Source of the DNA: HRBIN29 sp034431815
Lineage (GTDB): Bacteria > Chloroflexota > Dehalococcoidia > Tepidiformales > Tepidiformaceae
Direction: 5' to 3'
NCBI GenBank assembly: GCA_034431815.1
Contig: DAOUCS010000124.1
Span: forward strand, 1-18,717
Length of the DNA: 18,717 bases
In this document: positions 6,459 to 13,655 of the stretch, in pieces
Numbering within the stretch: position 1 is the stretch's first letter
Layout of the letters: the number at the start of each line of letters is the position of its first letter
Position numbers and translations under genes: made by a program
The notes under the pieces: generated by a model
Seen by the model: the letters and a program-made list of their open reading frames with translations, nothing else
Database searches by the model: none
What the model was told of the DNA's origin: nothing

Positions 6459-7622
6459 TCAGCCGTAGACGAGCGTCCGGTCGATGAGCGCCCGGCTGAT
6501 GACGACCCGCTGAATCTGGCTCGTGCCCTCTACGATCATGAGCTGCCGGGCATCGCGGTAGTGCCGCTCGAGTGGGTGGTCCTTCATGTACCCCTGGGCT
6601 CCGAGGACCTGCAGGGCGTTGAACGCCACCCGGTTCGCCATCTCGGTCGCGAATGCCTTCGCGATGGAGAGATGGTGCGCGTACTCGCGCGTGTACTTCC
6701 CTTGGTCCACGAGCCAAGCTGCGCGGTAGACGAGCATCCGCGCCGCTTCGATCTCGATCGCCATGTCGGCGAACATGAACTGGATCGCCTCGAAGTCGAT
6801 GACCGATTGTCCGAACGCCTTCCGCTGCCGCGCCCACTCGAGGGCGTAGGAGAGCGCCCCCTCGGCCAGGCCGATGCCCCGGGCACCCACGGTCGGCCGC
6901 ATGCAGTTCAGGGTGAGCATCGCCGTGTTGAAGCCGCGGCCCTCTTCGCCTCCGAGCAGGTTCTCGGCCGGCACGCGCACATCCTGGAAGCTGAAATGCG
7001 CCGTGGGCACGCTCCGCACGCCCATCTTGTCGTCGGTGCGGTCGATGCGGACCCCTGGTGACTTGGCATCGACCACGAAGGCGCTGATGCCCTTCGCTCC
7101 GGGCCCGCCCGTTCGCGCGAAGACGATGAGGAAGTCGGCGACCGTTCCTCCGGAGATGTAGACCTTGTTCCCGTTCAGGATGTAGTCGTCGCCGTCGCGG
7201 ACGGCGCGGGTCTCGAGGTTCGCCGCGTCGGAGCCGTGATCCGGCTCGGTGAGACAGAAGGCCCCGCGGATATCGCCCCGGGCGGCCGCCGGTAGCCAGC
7301 GCTGCCGCTGCTCCTTCGTGCCCCCGAGGACGATGGGGCGCGTGGGCAGCCCGGAGAGGACGAGCATGAGGCCGGCGCCGCACTCGTACTTCGCCACCTC
7401 CTCGATGGCGAGGCAGAGGGCGAGGATGCCGTTCCCCGTCCCTCCCATCTCCTCGGGGATGGCCATCCCCAAGAGCCCCGCCTGCTTGAAGGCCTGGAAG
7501 AAGTCCTCCGGGTACTCGCAGGTCTCGTCGACCTCCTTGGCTCGAGGGGCGATCACTTCGCGGGCGATGCGACGGGCGGTTTCCTTGATGAGCCGGTGCT
7601 CTTCGCTCAGCTCGAACTCCAT
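6459..7622 (-). CDS. Acyl-CoA dehydrogenase
   Basis: A full-length 387-residue FAD enzyme catalysing alpha,beta-dehydrogenation of acyl-CoA in fatty-acid or branched-chain amino-acid breakdown, passing electrons to electron-transfer flavoprotein. The mid-domain FAD signature FCLTEPDHGSD is at 122-132, RQRKAFG at 265-271, and the second signature VLGAQGYMKDHPLERHYRDAR at about 339-359. Glu365 in IVEGTSQIQR is at the catalytic-base position of the short- and medium-chain type enzymes. Exact chain-length preference cannot be read. ATG at 7622 follows AGGAG by nine bases, and a TACACT -10 lies at 7654-7659. It leads a two-gene unit with the UPF0316 gene; the frameshifted redoxin gene is 83 bases upstream on the same strand. 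Confidence 0.95.
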   Translation of the reverse strand: MEFELSEEHRLIKETARRIAREVIAPRAKEVDETCEYPEDFFQAFKQAGLLGMAIPEEMGGTGNGILALCLAIEEVAKYECGAGLMLVLSGLPTRPIVLGGTKEQRQRWLPAAARGDIRGAFCLTEPDHGSDAANLETRAVRDGDDYILNGNKVYISGGTVADFLIVFARTGGPGAKGISAFVVDAKSPGVRIDRTDDKMGVRSVPTAHFSFQDVRVPAENLLGGEEGRGFNTAMLTLNCMRPTVGARGIGLAEGALSYALEWARQRKAFGQSVIDFEAIQFMFADMAIEIEAARMLVYRAAWLVDQGKYTREYAHHLSIAKAFATEMANRVAFNALQVLGAQGYMKDHPLERHYRDARQLMIVEGTSQIQRVVISRALIDRTLVYG

Positions 7623-7653
7623 CGCGGGCGACTCCTGGCGTTCGTTTTCCGCC

Positions 7654-7659
7654 AGTGTA
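7654..7659 (-). promoter_or_regulatory. -10 element for the acyl-CoA dehydrogenase
   Basis: TACACT on the minus strand, about 25 bases of leader before the ATG, with AGGAG inside the leader. No matching -35 is seen. Confidence 0.4.
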
Positions 7660-7705
7660 CCCGCCTTCTCCTCTCGCGCTCTCGCCGAAAACGGCCTCCG
7701 CCCGC

Positions 7706-8190
7706 TCAGGAGAGGAGCCGCGCTACGAGAGCCTCCACGGTGGGCAGCAGGTCATCGCCCGCAGCGGTTCCCACGGTTCCGCCCAACGCATCGACCACCG
7801 CGACGCCGAGCCTCGATTCCAGGCCGGAGAGCCCGGACGCCGAGGGCAACTTCCCGCCCTGAGCGGGGCACATCACCAGGAACCGGGCGGGGTCGCGCCC
7901 TGGCCCGAGCGCTGCCGCCAGCTCCCGGTAGCGGTTGGCCAAGGCTCCCTCCGCCGTCGTGCGCATCGGGCGCGGCACGCCGCTGACGTCGCCCACGCTG
8001 GCGATGACGACCGCGGAGGGGTCCGGGAAACGCTCCCGAAGCGCCGTCCTGCGCACGTCGCCCGGTCGGCATTCGTCCGGTTGGCGAAGGTGAGAAGGAG
8101 GGCCGCGCCCGGCTGGCGGAGCCGAACCTGGCGGCCCGACACTCCGGAGGTGACGGTTTGGTCGGGCGCCAACCGACCCTCTTCCCACAT
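7706..8190 (-). pseudogene. Frameshifted thioredoxin-fold (redoxin-like) protein
   Basis: Two overlapping frames join into one plausible protein. The first frame starts at the ATG at 8190 (MWEEGRLAPDQTVTS, then GAALLLTFANRTNADRA). The second carries RERFPDPSAVVIASVGDVSG, MRTTAEGALANRYRELAAAL and a C-terminal RLGVAVVDALGGTVG ending at 7706. The switch is near 8048-8075 and needs one extra base; adding it makes the span exactly 162 codons. The order of a LAPD-type N-terminus, a beta-strand ALLLTFANRT and a redox-like C-terminal half resembles redoxins of the AhpC/TlpA fold, but no CxxC motif is seen, so family assignment is tentative. Start choice is helped by CGAGAGAA just upstream. Whether the frameshift is real or a sequence error cannot be told here. 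Confidence 0.6.
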
Positions 8191-8191
8191 T

Positions 8192-8209
8192 CGATTCTCT
8201 CGTGAATCG
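8192..8209. promoter_or_regulatory. Inverted repeat between divergent genes
   Basis: CGATTC (8192-8197) and GAATCG (8204-8209) are perfect inverse copies around a six-base centre, directly before the redoxin-like start at 8190. It overlaps the ribosome-binding region of that gene and could be an operator or a translational hairpin. Confidence 0.3.
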
Positions 8210-8227
8210 GATTCGCCTCGACCGCCG

Positions 8228-8233
8228 ATTATG
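8228..8233 (-). promoter_or_regulatory. Possible -10 for the redoxin-like gene
   Basis: CATAAT on the minus strand, five of six matches to consensus, 37 bases before the ATG at 8190. No -35 is evident. Confidence 0.3.
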
Positions 8234-8272
8234 CCTTGGAGAGACACTCCTCGGGAGGGACGAGCGCCTCCC

Positions 8273-8302
8273 TTGCCAGGGAAGCTTCCCGCGCCGTAAC
8301 GT
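8273..8302 (+). promoter_or_regulatory. Promoter of alpha/beta hydrolase 2
   Basis: TTGCCA (8273-8278, five of six matches to TTGACA), an 18-base spacer, then TAACGT (8297-8302), nine bases before the ATG at 8312. The transcript should be leaderless or nearly so. Confidence 0.5.
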
Positions 8303-8311
8303 TCCCTCGCA

Positions 8312-9193
8312 ATGCCCTACGCCCACGCCAACGGAATCGATCTCTACTACGAAACCTTCGGGGATCCTGCCGACCCTCCGGTCCTCCTGGTGATGGGGCT
8401 CGGCGCCCAGCTCATCCTCTGGGAGGAGGAGTTCTGTCGCGGACTGGCCGACCGCGGCTTCTTCGTCATCCGGTACGACAACCGCGACGTCGGCCTCTCC
8501 ACGAAGATCGAGGGCGGCCCCGAGCCCGACACCCAGAAGGCGCTGGCGGGCGACCACTCGACCGCTTCCTACACGCTCTGGGACATGGCCGATGACGCCG
8601 CCGGCTTGCTCGACGCGCTGGCTATCGAGCGCGCCCACGCCGTGGGGGCGTCCATGGGCGGCATGATCGTGCAATGCCTGGCGGTCGCCCACCCGCAGCG
8701 GCTACGGTCGCTGGTCTCTATTATGTCGACTGTCGGCAACCCGAACGTCGGCCAGCCGAAGCCCGAGGCCATTGCCGCCCTGCTCGCTCCGCCGCCGCCC
8801 ACGCGCGAGGAGGCCATCGAGCAGGCCGTGCGGACGTGGCGGGTCATCGGCTCGCCGGCCTACCCGCGCGACGAAGCCGAGCTGCGGGCGCAAGCAGCGG
8901 CAGCCTACGACCGGTGCTGGTACCCCATCGGCACGGCCCGCCAGCTCGTGGCCATCCTCGCCACCGGCGACCGGACGGAGGCGCTCCGTTCGGTGCGTGT
9001 CCCGGCGCTCGTCATCCACGGCGAGGACGACCCGCTCGTGACCCTCAGTGGCGGCGTCGCCACCGCCGAGGCGATTCCGGGTGCGAAGCTGGTCACCTTC
9101 CCGGGAATGGGGCACGACCTGCCCCGCCAGCTTTGGCCGCAGATCCTGGACGCCATCGCGGAGCACGCCCGCGCCGCCGACGCGTCCCGCTAG
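8312..9193 (+). CDS. Alpha/beta hydrolase 2
   Basis: A 293-residue cytoplasmic serine hydrolase. The nucleophile elbow GASMGG places Ser114, the acid is Asp239 or Asp240 in VIHGEDDPLV, and the base is His268 in PGMGHDLP. YDNRDVGLS after the fourth strand and the long lid region (about 145-215) recall the aclacinomycin methylesterase/RdmC-like group, so a methyl ester or similar substrate is possible but unproven. No Shine-Dalgarno site precedes the ATG, but there is a good promoter ending nine bases upstream. The gene is intact although its neighbours on both sides carry frameshifts. It is divergent from the redoxin-like gene and convergent with the VOC gene, only nine bases separating the stop codons. 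Confidence 0.92.
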   Translation: MPYAHANGIDLYYETFGDPADPPVLLVMGLGAQLILWEEEFCRGLADRGFFVIRYDNRDVGLSTKIEGGPEPDTQKALAGDHSTASYTLWDMADDAAGLLDALAIERAHAVGASMGGMIVQCLAVAHPQRLRSLVSIMSTVGNPNVGQPKPEAIAALLAPPPPTREEAIEQAVRTWRVIGSPAYPRDEAELRAQAAAAYDRCWYPIGTARQLVAILATGDRTEALRSVRVPALVIHGEDDPLVTLSGGVATAEAIPGAKLVTFPGMGHDLPRQLWPQILDAIAEHARAADASR

Positions 9194-9202
9194 CCGGGCG
9201 TC

Positions 9203-9650
9203 CTACAGCCGCAGCGGCCGCACCGGCGAAAGGATGAGTTCGGGCTCCTCGCGCCAGCGCTCTGCCGGCAGGACGTCCACGTACAGCTCCACCTCGTTCC
9301 CGTCGGGGTCGAGTACGTAGAGGCTGTGCGTCACCGTGTGGTCGGCAGTGCCGACAACAGGCACGCCCGCCTCCCGGAGCTGGCGTGCGGCTTCGCGCAG
9401 CTCCTCGTCGCTGTCACCGATCTTCAGCCCGATGTGGTAGAGCCCGACCCGCGGAGACAGCGGGACGGGGTTAGCCCCTTCGCCAACCTCGATGAGCAGA
9501 AGTTCGTGGTGTGTCCTCCCCAAGGAGTAGAGCGCGGCCCGTTCGCCCAAGAGCGACCTCCTCCCATCCCAAGAGGTCGCGGTAGAACCGGCGCGAGCGC
9601 TCGAGGTTGCGGACATAGAGGACGACGTGCCCCAGTTCGCGGACGCGCAT
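9203..9650 (-). pseudogene. Frameshifted glyoxalase/dioxygenase-fold (VOC) protein
   Basis: The N-terminal half begins at the ATG at 9650 with RELGHVVLYVRNLERSRRFY and LGWEEV, a standard VOC beta-alpha-beta start with His8 as a metal ligand candidate. The C-terminal half, in another frame, gives RTHHELLLIEVGEG, GLYHIGLKI, and DPDGNEVELYVDV, where the Glu of NEVELY is the other expected ligand. The frames meet between about 9542 and 9562; removing one base gives exactly 149 codons. VOC proteins include glyoxalase I, extradiol dioxygenases and antibiotic-binding proteins; which one is unclear. It follows the thioesterase by 34 bases on the same strand, so both were likely in one transcript. The frameshift may be real decay or a sequence error. 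Confidence 0.75.
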
Positions 9651-9684
9651 GACTGCAACTCCCTTCCGGGCGAAGGTACCAGCT

Positions 9685-10101
9685 TCAGGGGCCCTCCGGC
9701 GGCAAGATCAGCTGCGTTTGGGTCACGACGGCCAAGAGCCTCCCGTCGGGGTCGGTGACCCGAGTTTGCCAGGTCATCGTGCGGCGGCCCTTGTGGAGCG
9801 CGGTCGTCTCGCCGCGCACGACCGTTCCCTCGCGCCCTGGAAGGAAGAAGTTGCTCTTCGAGTCGATGGTGGTGGTCCCGGCACCCGGCGGGATGTTCGC
9901 AACCGTCGCCACCGCGCCGAGCGTGTCGGCCAAGGCCATGATCGCCCCGCCGTGGAGGATGCCCGGTACCGTGCATAGCTCGCGGCGAACCTCGAGCTCC
10001 GCTATGACGCGTTCGGACGAGACTTCAAGGAGGCGGACGCCGAGGAGGTCGGGGAGGAAGCCCCGAAGGCGTTCGCGGTAAGCGTCGAGACGTTCGGTCA
10101 T
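9685..10101 (-). CDS. PaaI-type hotdog-fold thioesterase
   Basis: A 138-residue single hotdog-domain acyl-CoA thioesterase. The signature PGILHGGAIMALADTLGA (46-63) contains the HGG turn (50-52) and Asp59 on the hotdog helix, near the acidic residue used in PaaI-like enzymes. Members usually act as cytoplasmic tetramers and release CoA from aromatic or acyl thioesters that stall. AGGAG lies eight bases before the ATG at 10101. The VOC gene follows 34 bases downstream, so the two form a likely operon. It is divergent from the AIM24-family gene, with 117 bases between them. Substrate cannot be deduced. Confidence 0.93.
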   Translation of the reverse strand: MTERLDAYRERLRGFLPDLLGVRLLEVSSERVIAELEVRRELCTVPGILHGGAIMALADTLGAVATVANIPPGAGTTTIDSKSNFFLPGREGTVVRGETTALHKGRRTMTWQTRVTDPDGRLLAVVTQTQLILPPEGP

Positions 10102-10159
10102 CGGGCAGGCTCCTTCCGGCCGCCTGTGTAGGCCCGTTCCCCGGCGCCAAGGTTGCGGA

Positions 10160-10165
10160 TAGGAT
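10160..10165 (+). promoter_or_regulatory. Possible -10 for the AIM24-family gene
   Basis: TAGGAT on the plus strand, 53 bases before the ATG, in an otherwise GC-rich spacer. No -35 is convincing. Read on the other strand the same patch gives TATCCT and could serve the divergent thioesterase gene. Confidence 0.3.
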
Positions 10166-10218
10166 ACCCCTCAGGCCGTGGCCTGCCGAACCCGCGGCAC
10201 ACGCTCCTGGAGGACGCC

Positions 10219-10893
10219 ATGCGGTACGAAATCCGGTACAGCCCGTCATTCGCGCTCGCCCTCATCTACCTCGACGCCGGCGAGTCCATCCAGGTGGAGG
10301 CTGGCGCCATGGTGAGTATGTCCGACGGCATCCGCATGGATACCAACGTGCGGGGAGGGCTGATGGCCGGCCTGAAACGCACCATCCTCGGCGGCGAGAG
10401 CTTCTTCATCAACACCTTCACAGCCGAGCGCCCGGCGCACGTGACGGTCGCACCCGCGCTCCCTGGCGACGTCATCGCGCTGCCCATCGTCGACCAGCCG
10501 CTCTTCGTGCAATCCGGCTCCTTCCTCGCCGCAACGCCCGATGTGAAGCTCGACACCTCGTGGGGCGGCGCGAAGACGTTCTTTTCGAGCGAGGGACTCT
10601 TCCTCCTCAAGTGCACCGGACAGGGGACGGTGTGGCTTTCCAGCTTCGGCGCCATCTACGAGGTGAACCTCGAGCCCGGCGAGCGGTACACCGTCGATAC
10701 CGGGCATATGGTGGCGTTCGATGGGTCCGTGAAGTACGAGGTCGGTCGCGCAGGGGGCTGGAAATCGACCATCCTCGGCGGGGAGGGGCTGGTGTGCAAG
10801 CTCACCGGGCCCGGGCGGTTCTACCTGCAGACGCGAAGCCCCGCGAGCTTCATCGCCTGGCTCTCCCCGCTGCTGCCGGGGAGCCGCGCCTAG
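10219..10893 (+). CDS. AIM24/TIGR00266-family protein
   Basis: A 224-residue all-beta protein of the AIM24 family. It shows the typical internal repeat: RTILGGESFF at 54-63 and KSTILGGEGLVCKLTGPG at 182-199, each following a stretch of strands, with ESIQVEAGAMVSM at 22-34. Bacterial members form trimers of two beta-roll-like layers; the cellular role is poorly known. There is no signal peptide. The start at 10219 is fixed by GGAGG at 10209-10213. It is monocistronic and closed by a strong hairpin at 10910-10933. Confidence 0.93.
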   Translation: MRYEIRYSPSFALALIYLDAGESIQVEAGAMVSMSDGIRMDTNVRGGLMAGLKRTILGGESFFINTFTAERPAHVTVAPALPGDVIALPIVDQPLFVQSGSFLAATPDVKLDTSWGGAKTFFSSEGLFLLKCTGQGTVWLSSFGAIYEVNLEPGERYTVDTGHMVAFDGSVKYEVGRAGGWKSTILGGEGLVCKLTGPGRFYLQTRSPASFIAWLSPLLPGSRA

Positions 10894-10909
10894 GAGCGCG
10901 CCGTGGCTC

Positions 10910-10933
10910 GGCGCTCCCGGGCAGGGGAGCGCC
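10910..10933. terminator. Hairpin terminator between convergent genes
   Basis: GGCGCTCCC (10910-10918) pairs perfectly with GGGAGCGCC (10925-10933) around a six-base loop, starting 17 bases after the AIM24-family stop. A second stem (10961-10966 with 10971-10976) follows. There is no T-run. The 203-base gap to 11097 holds these structures and no gene that I can support. Confidence 0.45.
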
Positions 10934-11096
10934 GGATTCGCAGTCCGGGCGCCGGGGGTGTCGGCCACTCGGCCGAGCGCTCCTCCCTCCAGCGGGCGCC
11001 GTGGTCGGCCGAGCCGGTTCTGACCTCGGCGTCGACCCCGGGGCTCTTCAGGACAGCGAGCGAACCGCTGAGGGCTCGGCCGCCTTCAAGAGGACG

Positions 11097-12423
11097 CTAC
11101 CCGGCCTCTATCCCTTCGATCCCCAGGAGCGCCCAGAACTCCCTCTCTTCCACCATCGGGATTCCGTATTGCCTCGCCTTCCGAGCCTTCGTCGATTCCG
11201 AATAGAGGTCCGCACACACGAGGAGGTCGAGCTTCTTCGTCACCGAGTCTCTCACGACCAATCCCGCCCTGCGCGCGAGCCTCTCGGCCATTTCGCGAGT
11301 GAGGTACTCCCCCTTGTAGCGGCACATCGATTCCCCCGGTGAAACAAACGCTCATCCCGGGAGTAAGCTGCAGCCCGGCGGCAGGCGGCGCGGGGGCATC
11401 CGCCGTGCGTCCTGCACCAACGCCTCGAGCTCCTCACCCGGCACGTCCAGCAGGCGCGACACGTCCCACAGATACTCTCGCTCTTCGTCCGAAATGCGGC
11501 CGTCCTTCAGGCGTAAGCGATTGCCGAGCGGAGAAACCCCCGGTGGAGCTCGGCGAGCGTCTCGGAAGTGAGGCCCCACGACAGCGCCACCTCGGCAAGA
11601 GCTCGCTCCTCCTCCGGCGTCAGGCTGCGGTCCTCCAGGGCCCGCGAGAGGAGCTCGAGGTACGCATGCGCACCTGGACTCTCATGGCGAGGTGTGGGGA
11701 CCCGGTCGAACATGCCAGCGAGTGGCGTGCGTTCGGGCCCTGGGGAGGAAGTGCGCGATTTCGGCCGACCCCTGACCGGGATTCGCGGCCAATCGCTCCC
11801 AGGGCTCGGCTGCCGGATGGTCGCGGCCTCCAGAACGGTCGGGCGCGGATTCCGCTGCAAAAGGTGGAGGAAGAGACGAACGGTCGCCTCGGCATCGTCG
11901 GCAGCCACATGCCAGGAGCTCGGCGGCAGGCAGCAACGTTCGCAGAGGGTCGGCAGACGATAGTTGGCCGCATCCAGCTTTCTCCGTGCCAGTTCCAGCG
12001 TGCAAATGCCACGCAGGGTCGGCAGCGGAGCCCCGATGCGCAGGAATTCCGACACGAGGAATTCCGCGTCGAAGCGCGCGTTGTGCGCGACGAGCAAACG
12101 GCCGTCGAGCCGCGCTGCGACTTGCCCGGCGATGTCCCCGAACTCCGGCGCATCGACGAGGTCCCTGGGACGTATCCCGTGGCGTCGCACGGGTCCCGGG
12201 TCTCTCCCGGGATTCACCAAGGTGTCGAATCGTTCCTCCACCTGCCCTGTCGGGTCGAGGGTTACGAGCGCAACTTCGACGACCCGATCGCTGCGGGGAA
12301 AGAACCCGGTCGTTCGAGGTCGACGACCACAACTGGAGCGGGGAGCTTGGCCCCAATGACCGGCGACGCCTCCGGAGAGCCACGAACGTTCTTCCGCTCT
12401 CTTCGGGAACCCCAGAGTGGCAT
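11097..12423 (-). pseudogene. DnaQ-like 3'-5' exonuclease with C-terminal BRCT domain, broken by four single-base indels
   Basis: Pieces in three frames assemble into one protein. It starts at the ATG at 12423 (MPLWGSRRERK). ExoI is VVVVDLE followed in the next frame by TTGFFPRSDR, ExoII is LVAHNARFDAEFL, and ExoIII is HVAADDAEA, so the DEDDh catalytic set is complete. A helical region follows (EERALAEVALSWGLT, then KDGRISDEEREYLWDVSR). The BRCT domain has SVCFTG, then KGEYLTREMAERLARRAGLV, DSVTKKLDLLVCAD and KARKARQYGIPMVEEREFW. Frame breaks are at about 12312, 11510, 11390-11401 and 11333-11337: three missing bases and one extra. Correcting them gives exactly 443 codons. The intact protein would proofread or trim DNA ends, but as written only fragments could be made. 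Sequence error in homopolymers is a real alternative. Confidence 0.85.
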
Positions 12424-12455
12424 TTTCTCGCCCTGCGGTGACGGAAATTGGGAGA

Positions 12456-12461
12456 ATTCTA
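12456..12461 (-). promoter_or_regulatory. Possible -10 for the exonuclease gene
   Basis: TAGAAT on the minus strand, five of six matches to consensus, 32 bases before the ATG at 12423, in a locally AT-richer patch that also contains TATATT (12470-12475). Confidence 0.35.
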
Positions 12462-12483
12462 TTCCCGGAATATACGGGCCGTC

Positions 12484-12572
12484 CAGGAGGAATTCTCTAT
12501 CGTCCCACGACGGAGGATGTTCTCCTCCACGGGCATCTCGAGGCCGGAGGCGTACAGGAGGAATCCTCTACC
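12484..12572. repeat. Pair of imperfect direct repeats, 71 bases apart
   Basis: CAGGAGGAATTCTCTATC (12484-12501) and CAGGAGGAATCCTCTACC (12555-12572) match in 16 of 18 bases. The second overlaps the stop codon of the UroD-like gene. A shorter related patch (GAGAATTCTATTCC) is at 12452-12465. Role unknown. Confidence 0.45.
12512..12528. terminator. Small hairpin after the UroD-like gene
   Basis: GGAGGA (12512-12517) pairs with TCCTCC (12523-12528) across a five-base loop, 40-56 bases past the UroD-like stop on the minus strand. It lacks a T-run. It lies between the two direct repeats. Confidence 0.3.
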
Positions 12573-13557
12573 CTTCCGCAGCGGCACGGAGGGCGCGGAG
12601 GTTGGCCGCCGGGGTGTCGGGAGGCACAGTGCATTCGGGCGCCAGCAGGAACCGCCACCCGCCCGTCGCGTCGATGGCCTCCCGCGCCTCCGCCGCCACC
12701 TCCTCCGGCGTTCCCCCGGGCATCGTCCGGCGATGGTCGACCCCGCCCATCACCGCTGCCCCCGTCCGCGCTTGAACCTCCGCCAGCGAAGGGTTGCCCG
12801 CCGAGCGCGAGGCCCAGTGGAAGGCCGCGGCAGGGTAGTCGAGCAGCTCGAGGAGCAGATTCCGCTCACGGCAGACGTGGACGATGGTGAACGGCGCTCC
12901 CGCAGCCGCTTCGAGGACGCGGAGATCGTGCGGCCGGGCGAATCGCCGGTGCTCCTCGGCGCTGATGGTGTCGGACGTGCCCCACTCCACCGTCGCGAAG
13001 AAGATGCCGGACGCCCCCCGGTCGAGGCAGGCGCGGACGTACGCCGCCAGGGTCTCGGCTACCGCCCTCAGAGCCCCGTCAAGCAGCTGGGGGGCCTCTT
13101 CCATCGCCCGGCGCACCGGCTCGACGCCGCCCGCCGCCCGGCTGAGCACCGCCAGCGGACAGAAAACCGTCTGGACGACCGGCACCTCCCCGGCGAGGGC
13201 CCCCGTCACCCGGGCGAGGGCATCGAGCTGCTCGGCGAACGGCGCCGAGGCGAGCGGGTCGGTCGGAGCGAAGCGGCTCAGGTCAGCAGGCTCACGCCAT
13301 GCCGGCTCCAGCAGCTCCGGCTGCCGCCCGGGAAGCGGCCGGAAGCGCGCGCCCCAGGCCTCGGCGTAGTAGGTCGCCCGCGGGTTGAGCTTGATGAAGT
13401 CCCACCCATAGCTGCGGTACGCCTCCAGCGTCGCCTCTGCGAGCTCGGCCGCCGACCACTCCCGGCCGAACTCGTGCCACCACGCCGAAACCGGCACCCG
13501 GTCGGCCGGTTCGCCCCGGAGGGCCGCCATCACGCGTTCGTACCGTTCGCTGGCCAC
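12568..13557 (-). CDS. Uroporphyrinogen decarboxylase-superfamily protein, methyltransferase-like
   Basis: A 329-residue TIM-barrel protein. The N-terminus (ERYERVMAALRGEPADRVPV) and the RGASGIFFATVEWG strand are typical of the UroD family (PF01208). It carries His227-x-Cys229 (IVHVCRERN) and Cys309 (APECTVPPDTPAANL), the zinc-binding H-x-C...C pattern known from MtaA/MtbA/CmuA-type corrinoid or coenzyme M methyltransferases and absent from true heme-pathway UroD enzymes. A methyl transfer role is therefore more likely than heme synthesis, but no corrinoid protein is next to it. The GTG at 13557 (MASERYERVM) is preferred because the family's conserved region begins there and TATACT ends 11 bases upstream. 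It is divergent from birA. Confidence 0.82.
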   Translation of the reverse strand: MASERYERVMAALRGEPADRVPVSAWWHEFGREWSAAELAEATLEAYRSYGWDFIKLNPRATYYAEAWGARFRPLPGRQPELLEPAWREPADLSRFAPTDPLASAPFAEQLDALARVTGALAGEVPVVQTVFCPLAVLSRAAGGVEPVRRAMEEAPQLLDGALRAVAETLAAYVRACLDRGASGIFFATVEWGTSDTISAEEHRRFARPHDLRVLEAAAGAPFTIVHVCRERNLLLELLDYPAAAFHWASRSAGNPSLAEVQARTGAAVMGGVDHRRTMPGGTPEEVAAEAREAIDATGGWRFLLAPECTVPPDTPAANLRALRAAAEG

Positions 13558-13568
13558 GGTCGAGGGGC

Positions 13569-13574
13569 AGTATA
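13569..13574 (-). promoter_or_regulatory. -10 element for the UroD-like gene
   Basis: TATACT on the minus strand, 11 bases before the GTG start, implying a very short leader of about five bases. GTGACA (13596-13601) resembles a -35 but the 21-base spacing is too long. Confidence 0.45.
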
Positions 13575-13618
13575 GCCCCGCGACGGCTGGCGGTCTGTCA
13601 CCACGTTCACGTGCTATG

Positions 13619-13648
13619 TTGACATTCACGCTGGTCTGGCGCTACCGT
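13619..13648 (+). promoter_or_regulatory. Leaderless promoter of birA
   Basis: A perfect TTGACA (13619-13624), an 18-base spacer and TACCGT (13643-13648) end seven bases before the ATG at 13656. This is the best promoter in the window and supports both the start codon and leaderless transcription. Confidence 0.6.
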
Positions 13649-13655
13649 CGGGCCG

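Noticed and set aside
8191..8692. Upstream extension of the redoxin-like second frame
   Set aside because: This part is antisense to hydrolase 2 and carries no recognisable motif.
11097..12423. Programmed frameshifting in the exonuclease gene
   Set aside because: Four separate shifts of both signs, without slippery heptamers or stimulatory structures, are not plausible as programmed events.
11339..12775. Plus-strand frame of 478 codons
   Set aside because: Antisense to the broken exonuclease gene, whose motifs are clear once the frames are joined.
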